The translations under genes and the position numbers were made by a program. From positions 51,182-115,181 of the forward strand of contig JBBHKE010002511.1 of NCBI GenBank assembly GCA_037447655.1: 64,000 bases of DNA, read 5' to 3'. The notes beneath the pieces are model-generated. The model saw nothing but the letters and a program-made list of their open reading frames with translations. It had not been told where the DNA came from and made no database searches. Of this stretch, positions 24,091 to 34,962 are shown piece after piece (the first letter of the stretch is position 1; each line of letters begins with the position of its first letter). Source of the DNA: Zygnema cylindricum. Lineage: Eukaryota; Streptophyta; Zygnematophyceae; Zygnematales; Zygnemataceae.

Positions 24091-27000
24091 CTCTACTGTG
24101 CCCATATTTGATGAATCAGATTTTTTATATCGAGAAATGATGATGGAGGGAGAACTATTTGAGAAGCATCTATGGGGCATAGTGTCTAGACAAATTCGAT
24201 GCCCACCTCCACCTAGGTTTAGAGGGACACGTTTTTCATGCACCTCCGCCACTACAATAGCTAGAACATTTGTCACCATCGCTGAGGATGAAGATGAGGA
24301 AGGAGAAGAGATTGTCAAGGAAGGCGAAAAGGGAGAAGTTGCAACTCAAGTGACACCATTCCCGAAGGCGATACCGTCAGCAACACCAACAGTAACCGTG
24401 ACAAGGGTTCAGATCGACTGATCACAATATGAAAAGTGGAACTACAAAGATAAGGTTGCTAAGCTCTTAATTTTTAAAAGTGTAGCAAAAGGCATTGCCA
24501 TTCCCTTTATGCATGTCAAATCTTCATCACGGATTTTGGATATCACTAGTTAACATATATAAGAGTGGATCATTGTAGTAGCAACAGCTGGCAGAAAAAT
24601 AAGATTGCAGGTTATACATATAAGGGAGGAAGCATGAATAATTATTGCAATGATTTAGAGCATTGTTTAGAGAGCTAGAGAGTGCAGGTAATTCATGGTC
24701 TGAGAGACAAAGAGTGAACATTTTAATGATGAAACTACCTCAAGAGTATGAGAATATCATTAACCGGTTGTAGGACATACGAGATAGCAATTGGAATTGG
24801 GATGACACAGTGGGAATGATTTTAGTGAAAGAAAGCACCATAGAGCTTAGGAGAGGGAGTCCAAGTGTTCAAGCATTGTCTGTAGGAGCTGTTTGGCGGA
24901 ATCGTGATGAGAAGAGACGGAAAGATCCCTATCGAAACTTTGCTGGAATATGACAAGGAGGTGGCAGATTTGATAAACACGGGAGAGGAACTTCTCAAGG
25001 AGGATTATATCACTTCTGCAAGAAACCGGGACACTATATGGCAAACTGTGCCAAACTTGCATATCTTCGACTGAAAGATGGAAAACGAACCTCAAATGAT
25101 GGAGGAAAGAAAAAGGCTTTATAGACTCAAGTTCATGATGAGGAAGAGGACGAAGAAATTGAACCGGAACAGGAGTTTGAGGAGCTTCTTTTTAATCCGA
25201 AAAACACTGAAAAGCATGTCGACATTCCACGGAGTTAGAAGTGTGCTTTCGAAGGTAAGAGGGATCCACCCGACGATGGGTGGATCATAGACTCAGGGGC
25301 CTCGATGCATATGAGGAAAGATAAGAGGTGGTTCACTAAATTGAGAAAAATCCCAACAGTTGAGATAGAGTACGGAGATGGTAGAGTTGAAACCACAAGT
25401 CTAGTTGGAGTTGCTGACTTGAAGGTTCTAGTTGATGGAAAAGCCTCAATTGTAACACTCTCAGATGTTCTTTACATTCCACAACTTAGTAAGAACCTAC
25501 TCTCAACAGCTGTCCTAGATGAAAAGGAGTTTGAAACAGGATTTAGGAAAGGAATCTTCACAACAAGCTTCGATAATGAGATTTATTTCATAGGTGAGAA
25601 TGGGCAGTCAAGGAATGTTTAAAATTGTTCTTTGCAATGAAAAGAGTGTTCTCTACTCGTGTGCAAGTGAGATGATGCTTTGGCACAAAAGGTTGGGGCT
25701 TATGCACCTAGATAGATTAAAGAAAATGAAGAAAATGGGAATAGTGGAGGGTATAACTTTTGAGGATGATGAGACTTTCGATGATTGTAGTGGATGTGCC
25801 CAAGGGAAGATTCATCGACTTCCATTTCCAAAAGCAACCACATTTATGAGAGAGAAAGTATTCGATCTAATTCACACTGATGTTTGGGGACCTACTAGGT
25901 ATGCTTCACATAGGGGGAAAAGATGGATGTTAACCATCACAGATTATTGGTCTATATACATGAAGGTATACTTTATCTGACATAAGTCAGAGGTATAAAG
26001 ATGTTTCAAAGAGTATAAAGTATGGAGTGAAAAACTACCTGAAACCTCAATAAAAGAATTAAGAAGTGATAATGGGAAAGAATATACCTCAAAGGAATTT
26101 GAAGAATAACTTAAAGAAGAACAAATTCATCATAAGTAAACTGTTCCCTATAATCCGGAACAAAATGGAGTAGCACAAAGAGTGAATAGAACTTTAGGAG
26201 ATATGTCTAGAAGTATGTTAACTGATAAGAAGATAAGGCTACAGTTTTGGGCCGAGTCTATGAACTATGCTAATTTCATCAAAAATAGAGTCATAACTTC
26301 AACAAATAAGGAGGAAACTCCGTATGAGAGGTAGATAGGGAAAAAGCGTGATTTGTCTAATTTGAGGGTGTTCGGAAGTCAAGTCTACAGATAGGATTCC
26401 GATAAGACTACATGGAAGGTAGAGGGGAGAGGGAAACCAAGATATCTTGTAGGATATGATGAGAGCACAAAAGGATACCGATTGTATGACTTGAAAAAGA
26501 GAGATATAATTTTGGTAAAACACATAGTGGTGATGAATGAACAGAAGTCCATTGATCCATTCAAATATAATAAGGAAGTCAAAATTAGATTTGAAACAGA
26601 TCAGATTTTTGACTTTGACTTTGAAAATGAAGAGAATGAAGATGGAGAAAAAGAAAAATCTACAGATCTACCAAAGGAGAAGGAGGAAAGGACAACATCC
26701 GAGGTAACACCACAATACGAAGTGGAAAACGACGAGGAACTTGATGAGACACCGGAATCGGAAGATAGGGGAGCTGAAAATCTTCCCAAACAAAACCCAA
26801 GGATGCCTTCCATACCGGCATCCAATTTTGAAGGGGGGAGAAGAAGTAGTAAACCACTTCAGGAAAGACAAGTAAATAACCAACTCACGAAGTTGTCCCA
26901 CCCAGATGAACCTCAGACATACTTAGAGGCCATAAAAACACCAGAAAGTAGTCGGTGGATCACAGCTATAAATGAAGAAATGGCCTCCATCATTGTAGCC

Positions 27001-28151
27001 AATACATGGGAGTTGGTAGATTGCCCACCGAACCAAAAATCGATCGGATGTAAGTGGGATTTTAAACTTAAATTAAATCTTGACAATACCATTCCGACGT
27101 ATAAAGCTAGGTTGGTTGCAAAAGGTTATACTCAAAAAGAGGGGATAGACTATGAATAAACCTTTGCACCATTAGTCAAATTTCCTTCTTTTAAAATTCT
27201 TTTAAGTTTAGCCGCAGCAGAAGATGTGGAAATACACCTGATGGCTATTAAAATGGCCTTTTTGCACGGAGAATTGGAAAAAGAAATTTACATGAGGCAA
27301 CAAGAAATATTCGTGGAAAGTGGGGAAGAAAGCAAGGTATGCAAACTGATAAAATCACATTATGGGCTTAAACAAGCCCCGCGACAATGGAATATAAAGG
27401 TAGACGAATTTTTGACCAGTTTGGGGTTTATCAGAATTTGTTCAAATCACTCCATATATTTATTAGACGATGACAATGGAGTGATATTTATTGCTATTTA
27501 TATGGATGATTTGTTGGTCTTAAGCAAGTCATTAGATAAGATTAACAAACTAAAACGGGATCTTATAAGTCGTTTTGATATGGAATATCTCGGTGAAGCA
27601 ATGTACGTTTTGAGAATTCAGATGGAGAGAGATAGAGGGAATATCATTATAAAACTCACTCAGAAAGAAGTAATCGGTAATATGCTAGAAAAAATTCAGA
27701 TGGAAAAAGAAAACGGATGATACTACTCCCATGGATAGGAAGAAAGTGTTTGAGGGGAGTGAAGAGAGAGGAATATTGATCATTAATGATGAGATGGATG
27801 AGATAAAATAAAATTTTATGGAAAATATCCCTTATCGGCAGATTGTAGGAAGTTAATATATTTTATGAACTGTAACCGTCGGGATATAGCTGCAACTGTA
27901 GGGGTCATTCGTAGAATTCTAAATGAACCAAGAAAGAGAGACTGGCAGGCTGCCAAAAGGGTGATGAGGTATCTGGTGGGGACAAGGGAATTGTGGTTGC
28001 ATTTGGGAGGGGAGCACACTGACTTCACCACCTAGAGTGATGCCAGTTATGGAGATGTGCCTTTAAGGTAGTGTACGACAGGATATGTGTTGCAAATTAG
28101 ATCTGGTGCATGTTGTTAGAGTTGCAAGCAACAAAAAGTAGTTGTTCAGTC
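24080..28151 (+). pseudogene. Copia-2 gag-pol remnant, upstream part
   Basis: The frame opens MGPPSTVPIFDESDFLY at 24080, parallel to copia-1 MGPPSRVPIFNGTGFIY. A damaged CCHC knuckle is near 25015-25050 and the protease DSGASMHM near 25290. The integrase HTDVWGP is near 25872 and its NGVAQRVNRTL block, with the catalytic Glu changed to Gln, is near 26165. Reverse transcriptase motifs run from 27030 to 27520, where YVDD has become YMDD (near 27500). RNase H begins near 27990. Stops and frameshifts occur in gag, integrase and reverse transcriptase. The sequence is cut at VVVQS by copia-1 and resumes at 34602. Confidence 0.88.
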
Positions 28152-29200
28152 TGTAGAAACTAATGGTTTTATTAGTATTTTCTAGGTCTGAAAAGAAATA
28201 TAGAAGTCGAGGCAGTCTATCTCTAACTTCTCTCTCCAACTCACAAACTTGTCGCAGTCACTGAGAAATTGGAGAGGAAGCTAGAGCCATGGCTACCTTG
28301 GCTATCCTGAGGTTTACGGGAATTTTATATTAGGGTTTATTTATTTGATTAAAATGTATGTGCCGGCGGCAGGATTTGATCCTTGTACCTGCCGGCCGGC
28401 AGACATGAAATAGCCGGTAGCCTTAGCCGTTTAATCTAGCGGTAGTGTTACCTAGCATATAGTTTGATAATTATTTAGATATGTATTCTTGCGATAAACC
28501 ATTTAACTAGAATTAATTACGGGATACATAGATCCAGTAATATGTAATGTACGACTTACGGTACGGACATAAATCAGTACCGCGCATTTGTTTCGTAAAT
28601 GAAACAAATACCGCGCATGTATTTATTACGGCCACGATTAAAGCGGAATTTAATCGGACGGCCGGGATTAGCGCCGAGATCGCGGAGGAAGATTTCGGCG
28701 GTTTGTGGCCATCGCCACATCGGATGACGCGTGGCGAAATTCCGTTGGATTGTGGAAACTCCGGAGATTATGGCACCGAATCCGGATTTGACATGTGTCG
28801 ACATTTTGGCCATGTCGTACAATATCCGTACATAAAGTACACCGGCAGCTGTACTTTTGCGTACGGAACTCAATTCTGATTGGTTCCGTACATCAGTAGA
28901 TAGAGTCTGTGAGAGAGATAGGACTTAGAAAAATTAGAAGATAGGACCCTCTCTCCCAGAGAGCTTCTGTACAAAAGGTCAACTTTGACCCTCCATAACT
29001 TACTGCTCAGGGGAGCAAATTCAGAGATTCTTTTTGCTATCGACTCAGGGGAGTCTTGTCTTCACAGGGGTGAAGTTGGTCAGAGTTTTTGTCTGCCAGG
29101 GTGGCAGTTATTTTTGCTTAAACACAAAGGGGTCAGGATTATCCTAGAGGCTTCTTGGAAGCTGTCCACTCTGAGGACTTATGGAGGTCTCAGAGTTTCA
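28152..29200 (+). repeat. 5' LTR of copia-1
   Basis: The LTR has TG..CA ends. A hairpin with arms ATTTGTTTC (28586-28594) and GAAACAAAT (28601-28609) is flanked by direct TACCGCGCAT repeats (28578-28587 and 28609-28618). An antisense tRNA-like block lies at about 28362-28450. Differences from the 3' LTR cluster in the first 650 bp, and the last 400 bp look identical by eye. Confidence 0.96.
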
Positions 29201-29215
29201 GGTTATGGGCCCACC
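29201..29215 (+). other. Primer-binding site of copia-1, overlapping the start codon
   Basis: GGTTATGGGCCCACC directly follows the 5' LTR. It appears complementary to 15 bases of the initiator tRNA-Met anticodon arm, the half-tRNA priming mode known from Drosophila copia. The polyprotein ATG (29205-29207) is inside the site and would pair with the CAU anticodon. Confidence 0.72.
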
Positions 29216-32200
29216 CTCTAGGGTGCCAATATTTAATGGAACTGGCTTCATATACTGGGAAAGTATGATGATAGGAGCTCTATGCGAAAAAAGGTTTTGG
29301 GGGATAGTGAGTGGACGATTGGGGCGTCCATCAAGTCTTGGAATTCCTCCAGGGTTTAAAGGAAGCAGATTCACCAGGAAAGAGGATTCACCTTCAACGG
29401 AGGAAACAAAGGAAGGAGAGGTGGTGGACAAAGGAAAGGAGAAGGAGGCGACCACACCAATAGCAACTGGTTTAGCATTCATGTCACCTATTCCGAGGAA
29501 CGAGGAGAATGATACTGAAACCTGGGACTTCAACAATATGGCGGCAAAGCACTTCATCCTACGCCATCTCACTCAAGGACTTGCATGTCCTCATTTGCAG
29601 GTAGAGAGGGCATCCGATCTTTGGATGGCTCTCATAGAGATGTACCGAAGTGGTACGATTCAGCAACAACAGTTGGCTGATCAGAAAGTTAAGGAGTATG
29701 TATACAAAGGGGGAAATATGTTGGATTTTTGCAATGAGCTTGCTACACTCTTCATGGAGCTAGAGAGTGCGGGTAAAGTTTTTAGTGAAAAAGAAAAAGT
29801 TAACTGTTTACTAATGAAGTTACCTGATGAGTTCGAGAACATAGTCAACCATGTGCAAGACTTGCCGGACTCAAGGTGGATATGGAACTCAGTGGTAGGG
29901 ATGATTCTCGTTCGAGAGAATACGATTGAGATCCGAAGGGGAGGAAAGAGTGGCCAAGCCTTGGCAACAGCGACCGATTGGAGGAACAAGGATTCCCGGA
30001 AACCAGTCAGAAACTATGGGGGTAGGGAGCGGGAAAAACAGGTTGGCGAGTTCGAACCAAGGGCTCCCAAAGGTGTATGTCATTTTTGTAAGAAACCTGG
30101 GCACTATATGGCAGAGTGCACCAAGCTAACCGAGCTTCGGTTAAAGGAGGGGCAGACCGGTGGTACCCCGAGAGGAAAGAAAAAGGCCCTTGTCACACAG
30201 GTACTTGAGGCGGAATCCGAGGACGAGGACGATGAGCTCCTTTTGGATGAGGAGTTGGAGGCGAAAACTGAGGTTGAAATTCCACGAAGGCAGAAATGTG
30301 CTTACGGTGGATTGAAAGGTGAAGCAGGCTGGATTATAGATTCAGGTGCCTCAATGCACATGTGTAAGGATAGACACCTGTTCACTAAGATAAGAAAGAT
30401 TCCCACCGTAGAGATAGAGTACGGGGATGGGAGGATAGTCACCACTACTCTTGTAGGATCGGTAGATCTGAAAGTGTTAGTTGAAGGAAAGACATCCATA
30501 TTAACATTCTCCGATGTATTGTTTATTCCGGAGCTGAACAAAAACCTTATCTCTACATCAGTATTAGATGATAAGGGTTTTTTCACTAGCACTAGGGAAG
30601 GAGTCTTTACTGCTAGTTTTGAGGAGGATGTCTATTTCATTGCTGAGAAAGGTAGCCATGGGATGTTTAGGCTGATCTTAAGTAATGAAACGAAGAAACT
30701 TTATTATGCTGGTGTTCATGATATTATGATGTGGCATAAGAGGCTTGGGCATGTGAATCTAGATAAGTTAAGAGAGATGAAAAAGATGGGAGTGGTGGAA
30801 GGGATTCAGTTCAGTGAGAGTGATGATATAAGTGATTGTAGTGGGTGTGCTCAAGGTAAAGCACACAGATTACCCTTTCCAAAAACAGCCACCTACAAGG
30901 GAGAAAAACTTCTAGATCTAGTACACACAGATATTTGGGGACCGGCTAGAGTGCCCTCACCGGGGGGGAAGAGATTTATGATGACTATAACTGATGATTG
31001 GTCTCGGTATTCCCGAGTATATTTTTTGAAAAACAAGTCAGAAGCTGAGGACTGTTTTAGACAATATAAAGCATGGAGCGAAAAACTCCATGAAACTCCA
31101 ATCAAGAGAGTAAGGAGTGACAATGGTGGAGAGTATACTTCTAACCAGTTTGAGGATTTTTTGAGGGAAGATGGGGTTCAACACCAAAAGACAGTGCCAG
31201 AAAATCCTGAACAGAATGGGGTAGCTGAAAGGTTAAATAGAACACTAAGTGATAGTGCTAGAAGTATGTTGTCGGATAAGAAGATAGGAAAAAGGTTTTG
31301 GGCAGAAGCAATGAACTGTGCTAATTACCTCAAAAATAGAGTTCTTACTTCAGCTATAAAAGATCAAACACCTTATGAGAGATGGACAGGCCGGAAACCA
31401 GACTTATCTCATTTAAAGGTTTTCGGCAGTCAAGTATTCAGTCTAGATACTGATCGGTCCAATTGGAAGCTAGATCCTAAAGGAAAACCGGGATACTTAT
31501 TAGGATATGATGAGGATGTTAAAGGATATAGAGTTTATGATCTAAAAAGAGAAGATATAATCTTAGTAAAGCATCTAGTAGTTATGGATGAAGGAAAGTC
31601 TGTGGATCCCTTCAAATATACAAAGTCAGTAAAAATCAGATTTGAGTCAGAAAATTCTGATGACTTTGAGCTTCCTAACTATCCAGGTTTTAGAGACGAT
31701 GACATTCTTGCAGGAACAAATCAGACCGAAAAGGACTCGGCTGTGGAAACTCCAGTGACAACTCTACTCGAAGCGGAAGACGTGGTGGAAATTGATTCGG
31801 AATCAAGGGATAGGGGAGAAGCCGAGTTTGTTCGAAAGAATCCACGAGAACCATCTATTCCGGCCTCAGATTTTGAGGGAGGGAGGAGAAGTAGCAAAAG
31901 ACTGCAAGAAAAACAGGTTAATAACAAGGTAACTAAACTATCTCATCAAGATGAACCTCAAACTTATCGAGAGGCGATGACTTGTCCAGAAAGAAACCGG
32001 TGGAAGACAGCCATCAATGAGGAGATGGCTTCAATCATGGCAGCCGATACTTGGGAGCTGGTGGACTGTCCACCTAACCGAAAACCAATCGGTTGTAAGT
32101 GGGTTTTCAAACTGAAACTGAACCCAGATAACACAATCGAGCGCTACAAGGCCAGATTAGTGGCAAAGGGATTTACACAAAAGGAAGGAATTGACTACGA

Positions 32201-33539
32201 GGAAACCTTTGCCCCGGTGGTCAGATTTCCCTCCGTCCGCATACTTCTCAGTTTAGCAGCGGCGGAAGACATGGAAGTGCACCAGATGGACATCAAAACA
32301 GCCTTTTTGCATGGAGAATTAGAAGAGGAGATCTTCATGCGACAACCCGAAGGGTTTGTGGAAGAAGGAGAGGAGAGTAAGGTATGCCGGCTGATTAAAT
32401 CTCTTTATGGTTTGAAACAGGCGCCCCGACAGTGGAATAAGAAGCTTGATGAGTTTCTTACCGGTCTAGGATATATTCGGATCAGCTCAGATCACTCAAT
32501 CTATGTTTTCGAAGATGAGGAAGGTTTTATATTTATTGCAATTTATGTTGATGATTTGCTTGTTTTAAGTAAATCAATGAAAAAAATTAATAAACTGAAA
32601 ACCGATCTTAAGGGGAGATTTGAAATGAAGGATATGGGGGAAGCAAAATATATTTTGGGAATTCAAGTAGAGAGAGACCGAAAAAGAAAAATTATAAGAT
32701 TGACTCAAAAGGAAGCAATAGGAAACATGCTTGAAAAATTTCAAATGGATAAAGCTAATAGTTGCACAACTCCAATGGAATTGAAGAAGGGAAGTGAGGG
32801 GAGTGAGGAAGAAGGAGTCATAGTCTTAGACGAGGAATTATCTCCTGAAGAACAGAAGTTCATGCAGACTATTCCTTACAGGCAAGTAGTGGGAAGTCTA
32901 ATCTATTTTATGAATTGTACCCGGCCGGATTTAGCTGCAGCTGTAGGAGTGCTGAGTAGAAGTCTAAATGCTCCCACTAAGAAGGATTGGGAGGCAGCTA
33001 AGAGAGTCCTTAGATACTTGGTAGGAACTAGAGATCTATGGTTGCATTTGGGTGGGGAGAATACTGACATCACTACTTGGAGTGATGCCAGTTATGGTGA
33101 TGCTCCGATGAGGAGATGTACTTCTGGATATGTATTATATGTGGGTGATGGGGCTTGCTGTTGGAGTAGCAAACAGCAAAAGGTTATTGCTCAGTCCACC
33201 ATGGAGGCTGAGTATATGGCCTCTTGCTCTGCTGTAAAAGAATTGATGTGGGTCAAGTCTTTGCTTGGTGAGCTTGGTCACCTTAAGAGTGGTGTGCAGA
33301 AAATATTTTGTGATAATCATGCAGCAATCGCTATTTCTGCCAATCCTAAACACCATTTTAAAGCCAAACACATGGACATCAGACTCAGCTTTGTTAGAGA
33401 GAAAGTAGAAAACAAAATAATCAGTTTAGAGTACAGACCAGATAGTGAGATGGTAGCGGATATGATGACCAAACCTGTGCCTTCCCCTAAACTAATTTTT
33501 TGCAGGGAGAAGTGTGGTCTGAAATTAAAGATTGACTAG
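29205..33539 (+). CDS. Copia-1 gag-pol polyprotein, intact
   Basis: A single 1444-residue frame encodes all Ty1/copia proteins needed for replication through an RNA intermediate. In order: gag with a CCHC knuckle CHFCKKPGHYMAEC (residues 292-305); aspartic protease with DSGASMHM (D379); integrase with an HHCC zinc region (WHKRLGHVNL ... CSGCAQGK) and catalytic D576, D639 and E675, the last two in DD35E spacing; reverse transcriptase with YVDD (1114-1117); RNase H with D1294, E1334 or E1336, and D1370. It ends with MTKPVPSPKL and a stop 13 bases before the 3' LTR. I chose the ATG at 29205, inside the primer-binding site, because it starts the MGPPS peptide shared with copia-2. An in-frame ATG at 29181 lies in the LTR. 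No frameshift separates gag from pol, as is usual for plant copia. All catalytic residues are present, so the protein may be functional. Confidence 0.95.
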   Translation: MGPPSRVPIFNGTGFIYWESMMIGALCEKRFWGIVSGRLGRPSSLGIPPGFKGSRFTRKEDSPSTEETKEGEVVDKGKEKEATTPIATGLAFMSPIPRNEENDTETWDFNNMAAKHFILRHLTQGLACPHLQVERASDLWMALIEMYRSGTIQQQQLADQKVKEYVYKGGNMLDFCNELATLFMELESAGKVFSEKEKVNCLLMKLPDEFENIVNHVQDLPDSRWIWNSVVGMILVRENTIEIRRGGKSGQALATATDWRNKDSRKPVRNYGGREREKQVGEFEPRAPKGVCHFCKKPGHYMAECTKLTELRLKEGQTGGTPRGKKKALVTQVLEAESEDEDDELLLDEELEAKTEVEIPRRQKCAYGGLKGEAGWIIDSGASMHMCKDRHLFTKIRKIPTVEIEYGDGRIVTTTLVGSVDLKVLVEGKTSILTFSDVLFIPELNKNLISTSVLDDKGFFTSTREGVFTASFEEDVYFIAEKGSHGMFRLILSNETKKLYYAGVHDIMMWHKRLGHVNLDKLREMKKMGVVEGIQFSESDDISDCSGCAQGKAHRLPFPKTATYKGEKLLDLVHTDIWGPARVPSPGGKRFMMTITDDWSRYSRVYFLKNKSEAEDCFRQYKAWSEKLHETPIKRVRSDNGGEYTSNQFEDFLREDGVQHQKTVPENPEQNGVAERLNRTLSDSARSMLSDKKIGKRFWAEAMNCANYLKNRVLTSAIKDQTPYERWTGRKPDLSHLKVFGSQVFSLDTDRSNWKLDPKGKPGYLLGYDEDVKGYRVYDLKREDIILVKHLVVMDEGKSVDPFKYTKSVKIRFESENSDDFELPNYPGFRDDDILAGTNQTEKDSAVETPVTTLLEAEDVVEIDSESRDRGEAEFVRKNPREPSIPASDFEGGRRSSKRLQEKQVNNKVTKLSHQDEPQTYREAMTCPERNRWKTAINEEMASIMAADTWELVDCPPNRKPIGCKWVFKLKLNPDNTIERYKARLVAKGFTQKEGIDYEETFAPVVRFPSVRILLSLAAAEDMEVHQMDIKTAFLHGELEEEIFMRQPEGFVEEGEESKVCRLIKSLYGLKQAPRQWNKKLDEFLTGLGYIRISSDHSIYVFEDEEGFIFIAIYVDDLLVLSKSMKKINKLKTDLKGRFEMKDMGEAKYILGIQVERDRKRKIIRLTQKEAIGNMLEKFQMDKANSCTTPMELKKGSEGSEEEGVIVLDEELSPEEQKFMQTIPYRQVVGSLIYFMNCTRPDLAAAVGVLSRSLNAPTKKDWEAAKRVLRYLVGTRDLWLHLGGENTDITTWSDASYGDAPMRRCTSGYVLYVGDGACCWSSKQQKVIAQSTMEAEYMASCSAVKELMWVKSLLGELGHLKSGVQKIFCDNHAAIAISANPKHHFKAKHMDIRLSFVREKVENKIISLEYRPDSEMVADMMTKPVPSPKLIFCREKCGLKLKID

Positions 33540-33552
33540 AAAATAAGGGGAA
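33540..33552 (+). other. Polypurine tract of copia-1
   Basis: AAAATAAGGGGAA lies between the stop codon and the 3' LTR. This is the expected plus-strand primer site. The same motif precedes the LTRs at 3910 and 17862, and on the minus strand the LTR ending at 11893. Confidence 0.88.
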
Positions 33553-34601
33553 TGTAGAAACTAATGGTTTTATTAGTATTTTCTAGGTCTGAAAAGAAAT
33601 ATAGAAGTCGAGGCAGTCTATCTCTAACTTCTCTCTCCAACTCTCAAACTTGTCGCAGTCACTGAGAAATTGGAGAGGAAGCTAGAGCCATGGCTACCTT
33701 GGCTATCCTGAAGTTTACGGGAATTTTATATTAGGATTTGTTTATTTTATTAAAAGGTATGTGCCGCCGGCAGGATTTGATCCTTGTACCTACCGGCCGG
33801 CAGACAGGGATTAGCCGGTAGCCTTAGCCGTTACGTCTAGCAGTAGTGTTACATAGCATATAGTTTGATATTAATTTAAATAAGTATACGTGTGATAAAT
33901 CATTTAACTGGAATGAATTACGGGATACATAGATCCAGTAATATATAATGTACGGATTACGATACGGACGCAAATCAGTACCGCGCATTTGTTTCGTAAA
34001 TGAAACAAATACCGCGCATGTATTTATTACGGCTACGATTGAAGCCGAAATTAATCGGACGGCCGGGATTAGCGCCGAGATCGCGGAGGAAGATTTCGGC
34101 GGTTTGTGGCCATCGCCACATCGGATGACGCGTGGCGGAATTCCGTTGGATTGTGGAATCTCCGGAGATTATGGCATCGAATCCGGATTTGACATGTGTC
34201 GACATTTTGGCCATGTCGTACAATATCCGTACATAAAGTACACCGGCAGCTGTACTTTTGCGTACGGAACTCAATTCTGATTGGTTCCGTACATCAGTAG
34301 ATAGAGTCTGTGAGAGAGATAGGACTTAGAAAAATTAGAAGATAGGACCCTCTCTCCCAGAGAGCTTCTGTACAAAAGGTCAACTTTGACCCTCCATAAC
34401 TTACTGCTCAGGGGAGCAAATTCAGAGATTCTTTTTGCTATCGACTCAGGGGAGTCTTGTCTTCACAGGGGTGAAGTTGGTCAGAGTTTTTGTCTGCCAG
34501 GGTGGCAGTTATTTTTGCTTAAACACAAAGGGGTCAGGATTATCCTAGAGGCTTCTTGGAAGCTGTCCACTCTGAGGACTTATGGAGGTCTCAGAGTTTC
34601 A
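33553..34601 (+). repeat. 3' LTR of copia-1
   Basis: It is the same length as the 5' LTR (1049 bp) with the same ends. Roughly 40 differences from the 5' LTR are seen by eye, nearly all in the first 650 bp. Its antisense tRNA-like block lies at about 33763-33852. Confidence 0.96.
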
Positions 34602-34949
34602 CAGTCCACTATGGAGGCTGAATACATGGCTTCCTGTGATGCCACCAAAGAATTAATATGGGTTAAATCTCTTCTTGAAAAACTTGAGTTCATGAAGTCT
34701 GGAACTCAAAATGTTTTTTGTGATAATCAAGTTGTTAACTCAATTGCAACTAATCTGAAACATCACTTCAAAGCTAAGCATATGGATATTAGACTAAGCT
34801 TTGTCAAAGACAAGGCTGAAAAAAAAATCATTAAACTGGTTCCTAAAACTGATAGAGAAATGATTGCAGTCTTGATGACAAAACCAGTGCCTTCCCCTGA
34901 GTTGATTTATTGCACAGAAAACCGTGGATTAAAATTGAAAAGTGACTAA
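34602..34949 (+). pseudogene. Copia-2 RNase H, downstream part
   Basis: The frame resumes with QSTMEAEYMASCDATKEL at the copia-1 target duplication. It continues through FCDNQVVNSIATNLKHHFK and MTKPVPSPELI to a stop at 34947-34949. This 3' part has no internal stop. A purine tract (AATTAAAGGGAG) follows and then the 3' LTR of copia-2. Confidence 0.9.
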
Positions 34950-34962
34950 AAATTAAAGGGAG

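Larger units (their letters stand above)
28152..34601 (+). mobile_element. Copia-1: structurally complete Ty1/copia retrotransposon
   Basis: Two 1049-bp LTRs (28152-29200 and 33553-34601) both begin TGTAGAAAC and end GAGTTTCA. They are flanked by a perfect 5-bp target duplication CAGTC (28147-28151 and 34602-34606). A primer-binding site, one uninterrupted gag-pol frame and a polypurine tract are present. The element is 6450 bp and is the youngest layer of the nest. It lies inside the RNase H region of copia-2. Confidence 0.97.

Noticed and set aside
28547-28879. A 110-codon plus-strand frame and a 99-codon minus-strand frame in the copia-1 5' LTR, repeated at 33948-34280 in the 3' LTR
   Set aside because: They are duplicated only because the LTRs are duplicated, overlap on opposite strands, contain no recognisable domain, and are disrupted in the LTRs of copies A, B and C.
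29181-29204. In-frame ATG at 29181 as the start of the copia-1 polyprotein
   Set aside because: It lies in the LTR, and the MGPPS start at 29205 is shared with copia-2 at 24080, where the sequence upstream does not keep the same peptide.
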